Virus record (IMG/VR): IMGVR_UViG_3300023274_000003
Location: 1 to 56,391 of that record
Length of the DNA stretch: 56,391 nt
Strand: one strand, 5' to 3'
Origin: a virus
In this document: piece after piece, positions 55,481 to 56,391 of the stretch
Position numbering within the stretch: the stretch's first letter is position 1
Layout of the letters: each line of letters begins with the position of its first letter
The notes under the pieces: generated by a model
What the model saw: only the letters and a program-made list of their open reading frames with translations
Database searches by the model: none
What the model was told of the DNA's origin: nothing
Translations under genes and position numbers: made by a program

Positions 55481-55671
55481 TGTACAAGTTTTTTATAAAT
55501 ATAATTTAATAGTGCAAAAGGCCAACCAATAAAGGTTACCGCAAATAATAGCATCACTTCGCCGTATTCTCCAGCATGAATTTTATGGTTATCTTTAAAA
55601 AATAGTTGATAAGTAAAGACTAAACCTACGCCTAAACTTAAAAGTAAATGAATGATGATGTAATATTTCAT
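55477..55671 (-). CDS. Small two-TM protein, holin candidate
   Basis: The 64-residue protein has two hydrophobic segments (about 3-22 and 38-58) with a short charged loop, the class II holin layout. Position directly upstream of the spanin-like pair supports a lysis role. A second holin-like cassette is at 3643-5350. Confidence 0.55.
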   Translation of the reverse strand: MKYYIIIHLLLSLGVGLVFTYQLFFKDNHKIHAGEYGEVMLLFAVTFIGWPFALLNYIYKKLVQ

Positions 55672-55703
55672 AAGCCTGATAATTTAAAAAGTCTGATTAG
55701 GGA

Positions 55704-56045
55704 TTAAAAATAAATTATATCATATCTCTTTCTTTGGTCTTTAGCCATATCAATAGAAATTTTAGTTCCTTTGCTTTTGCCGTCCCAGAATGCAATTAAT
55801 TCGTCACATTCATTAACTATCAATCGGTTTCTAATTGCTCCTGCCGCCTTGCCGTATTTATTCCAATCGGGTAAATGTACGATAATAGGAATATTATTTT
55901 CTTTAGCCCAATTACTTGCAAAGGTATCCGCACCTTCAGCACCTCCGCTTATTACAAGCGTTACCTTATCTTTGTAAGGCTCTAATTTGTAATCGAATCT
56001 TTCTTTATTAGAAAACTTTCTACTGCCAATTATTGCTAGTTTCAT
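55704..56045 (-). CDS. DUF2493/SLOG-type nucleotide-binding protein
   Basis: From ATG 56045 (the frame also opens at TTG 56051) the 113-residue protein has MKLAIIGSRKFSN, VISGGAEGADTFASNWA, HLPDWNKYGKAAGAIRNRLI, all signature motifs of the SLOG superfamily (DUF2493). SLOG proteins bind nucleotides or nucleotide-derived ligands. The start overlaps the upstream stop as ATGA. Confidence 0.88.
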   Translation of the reverse strand: MKLAIIGSRKFSNKERFDYKLEPYKDKVTLVISGGAEGADTFASNWAKENNIPIIVHLPDWNKYGKAAGAIRNRLIVNECDELIAFWDGKSKGTKISIDMAKDQRKRYDIIYF

Positions 56046-56146
56046 ATCCAATAATCGTTTAAATCTTCATCATCAGCTAAACAATAACATAGAAAACCTA
56101 CTATAAGGATAGGTATTAAATAGATGTAGTGTTTAATTGTTTTCAT
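56042..56146 (-). CDS. Single-TM small protein, 34 aa
   Basis: The ORF MKTIKHYIYLIPILIVGFLC continues with an acidic tail. One hydrophobic segment (about residues 7-24) is followed by Asp/Glu residues. Its stop overlaps the DUF2493 start as ATGA. It may be a small membrane-anchored regulator or partner of the SLOG protein, which is inference. Confidence 0.5.
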   Translation of the reverse strand: MKTIKHYIYLIPILIVGFLCYCLADDEDLNDYWI

Positions 56147-56171
56147 TTCTTTGTCCGTTTTAATCGTGAAA

Positions 56172-56384
56172 TTATTTCAATTCAAACACATGAAAAACAA
56201 GAACTCCTCCCTGTATAGAATAACTGCCAATATGTACTAAGCCTGTAAAATTGGGGTATTTATGGCCCGTGCCAATAGTAAAGAAAGTTCTCTTTTCTTT
56301 ACTAGCATCAGGATTAACTATTGCCCATATGCAAGGAGTATCGAATTGAGTTTGAAGGCTTATTATATTAGCACCCTTCGGCAT
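56172..56384 (-). CDS. C-terminal part of the DUF7352-like protein (junction copy)
   Basis: This 70-codon frame is the same gene as 1-179 read across the circular junction. The true start is at window position 179. Here the frame opens at an internal ATG only because the window ends. It is not a separate gene. Confidence 0.8.
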   Translation of the reverse strand: MPKGANIISLQTQFDTPCIWAIVNPDASKEKRTFFTIGTGHKYPNFTGLVHIGSYSIQGGVLVFHVFELK

Positions 56385-56391
56385 TCAATTA
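56260..56391. repeat. Terminal redundancy, right copy
   Basis: It matches 1-133 with one base deleted near the edge. See the left copy. It marks the circular closure of the assembled genome. Confidence 0.95.

Overview
The window is one complete genome unit of a tailed phage with a non-contractile-type tail module. Its first 133 bases recur as its last 132 bases with one base missing, so the map closes into a circle of about 56.26 kb. The host is very probably a member of the Bacteroidota. At least ten promoters have the Bacteroidota form TTG-N18-20-TAnnTTTG (eight with a spacer of exactly 19), the sequence is AT-rich, and Shine-Dalgarno sites are mostly absent. The standard stop codons TAA, TAG and TGA are all used. 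I recognise no integrase.

Layout. (1) 54.9-56.4 kb and 1-3.5 kb, minus strand: holin-like and spanin-like membrane proteins, a DUF2493 protein, small hypothetical genes, an HNH endonuclease sitting inside a broken gene, and a MazG-like pyrophosphohydrolase. (2) 3.6-5.4 kb, plus strand: a cassette of five small genes, mostly membrane proteins, including a holin candidate, with its own promoter and terminator. (3) 5.4-15.2 kb, minus: many small early genes, YopX, two adenine methyltransferases, DnaB helicase, a DUF6291-like replication protein and a ParB-like protein, with a candidate origin carrying DnaA boxes at 13.2 kb. (4) 15.3-16.4 kb, plus: a solo, intact-looking TnpB. (5) 16.5-22.9 kb, minus: a second HNH protein, a PD-(D/E)XK nuclease with RecT, small genes, one degenerate tRNA and a Cro/cI-type repressor between two 35-bp operator/DnaA-box repeats. 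(6) 23.1-54.8 kb, plus: terminase, portal, MuF-like protein, (a four-gene minus-strand cassette), prohead protease, capsid, two glycosyltransferases, head-tail connectors, tail tube, a frameshifted tail chaperone, tape measure, a 4053-residue tail/fibre protein, a glycosidase-like tail protein and a GH19-like endolysin.

The most unusual feature is a family of four structured RNAs, each about 85-100 nt (2.3, 7.2, 17.1 and 28.3 kb). Each is two hairpins. A 7-nt stretch in loop 1 is perfectly complementary to a 7-nt stretch in loop 2, and hairpin 2 is followed by a T-run like an intrinsic terminator. Stem and loop sequences differ between copies while all pairings are kept, which is what a conserved structure predicts. 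In three copies a promoter -7 box places the RNA 5' end at hairpin 1. I do not recognise this RNA. Other points of interest are capsid-linked glycosyltransferases, a -1 frameshift signal with an 8-bp hairpin, two genes that appear broken by mobile nucleases, and the paired operators.
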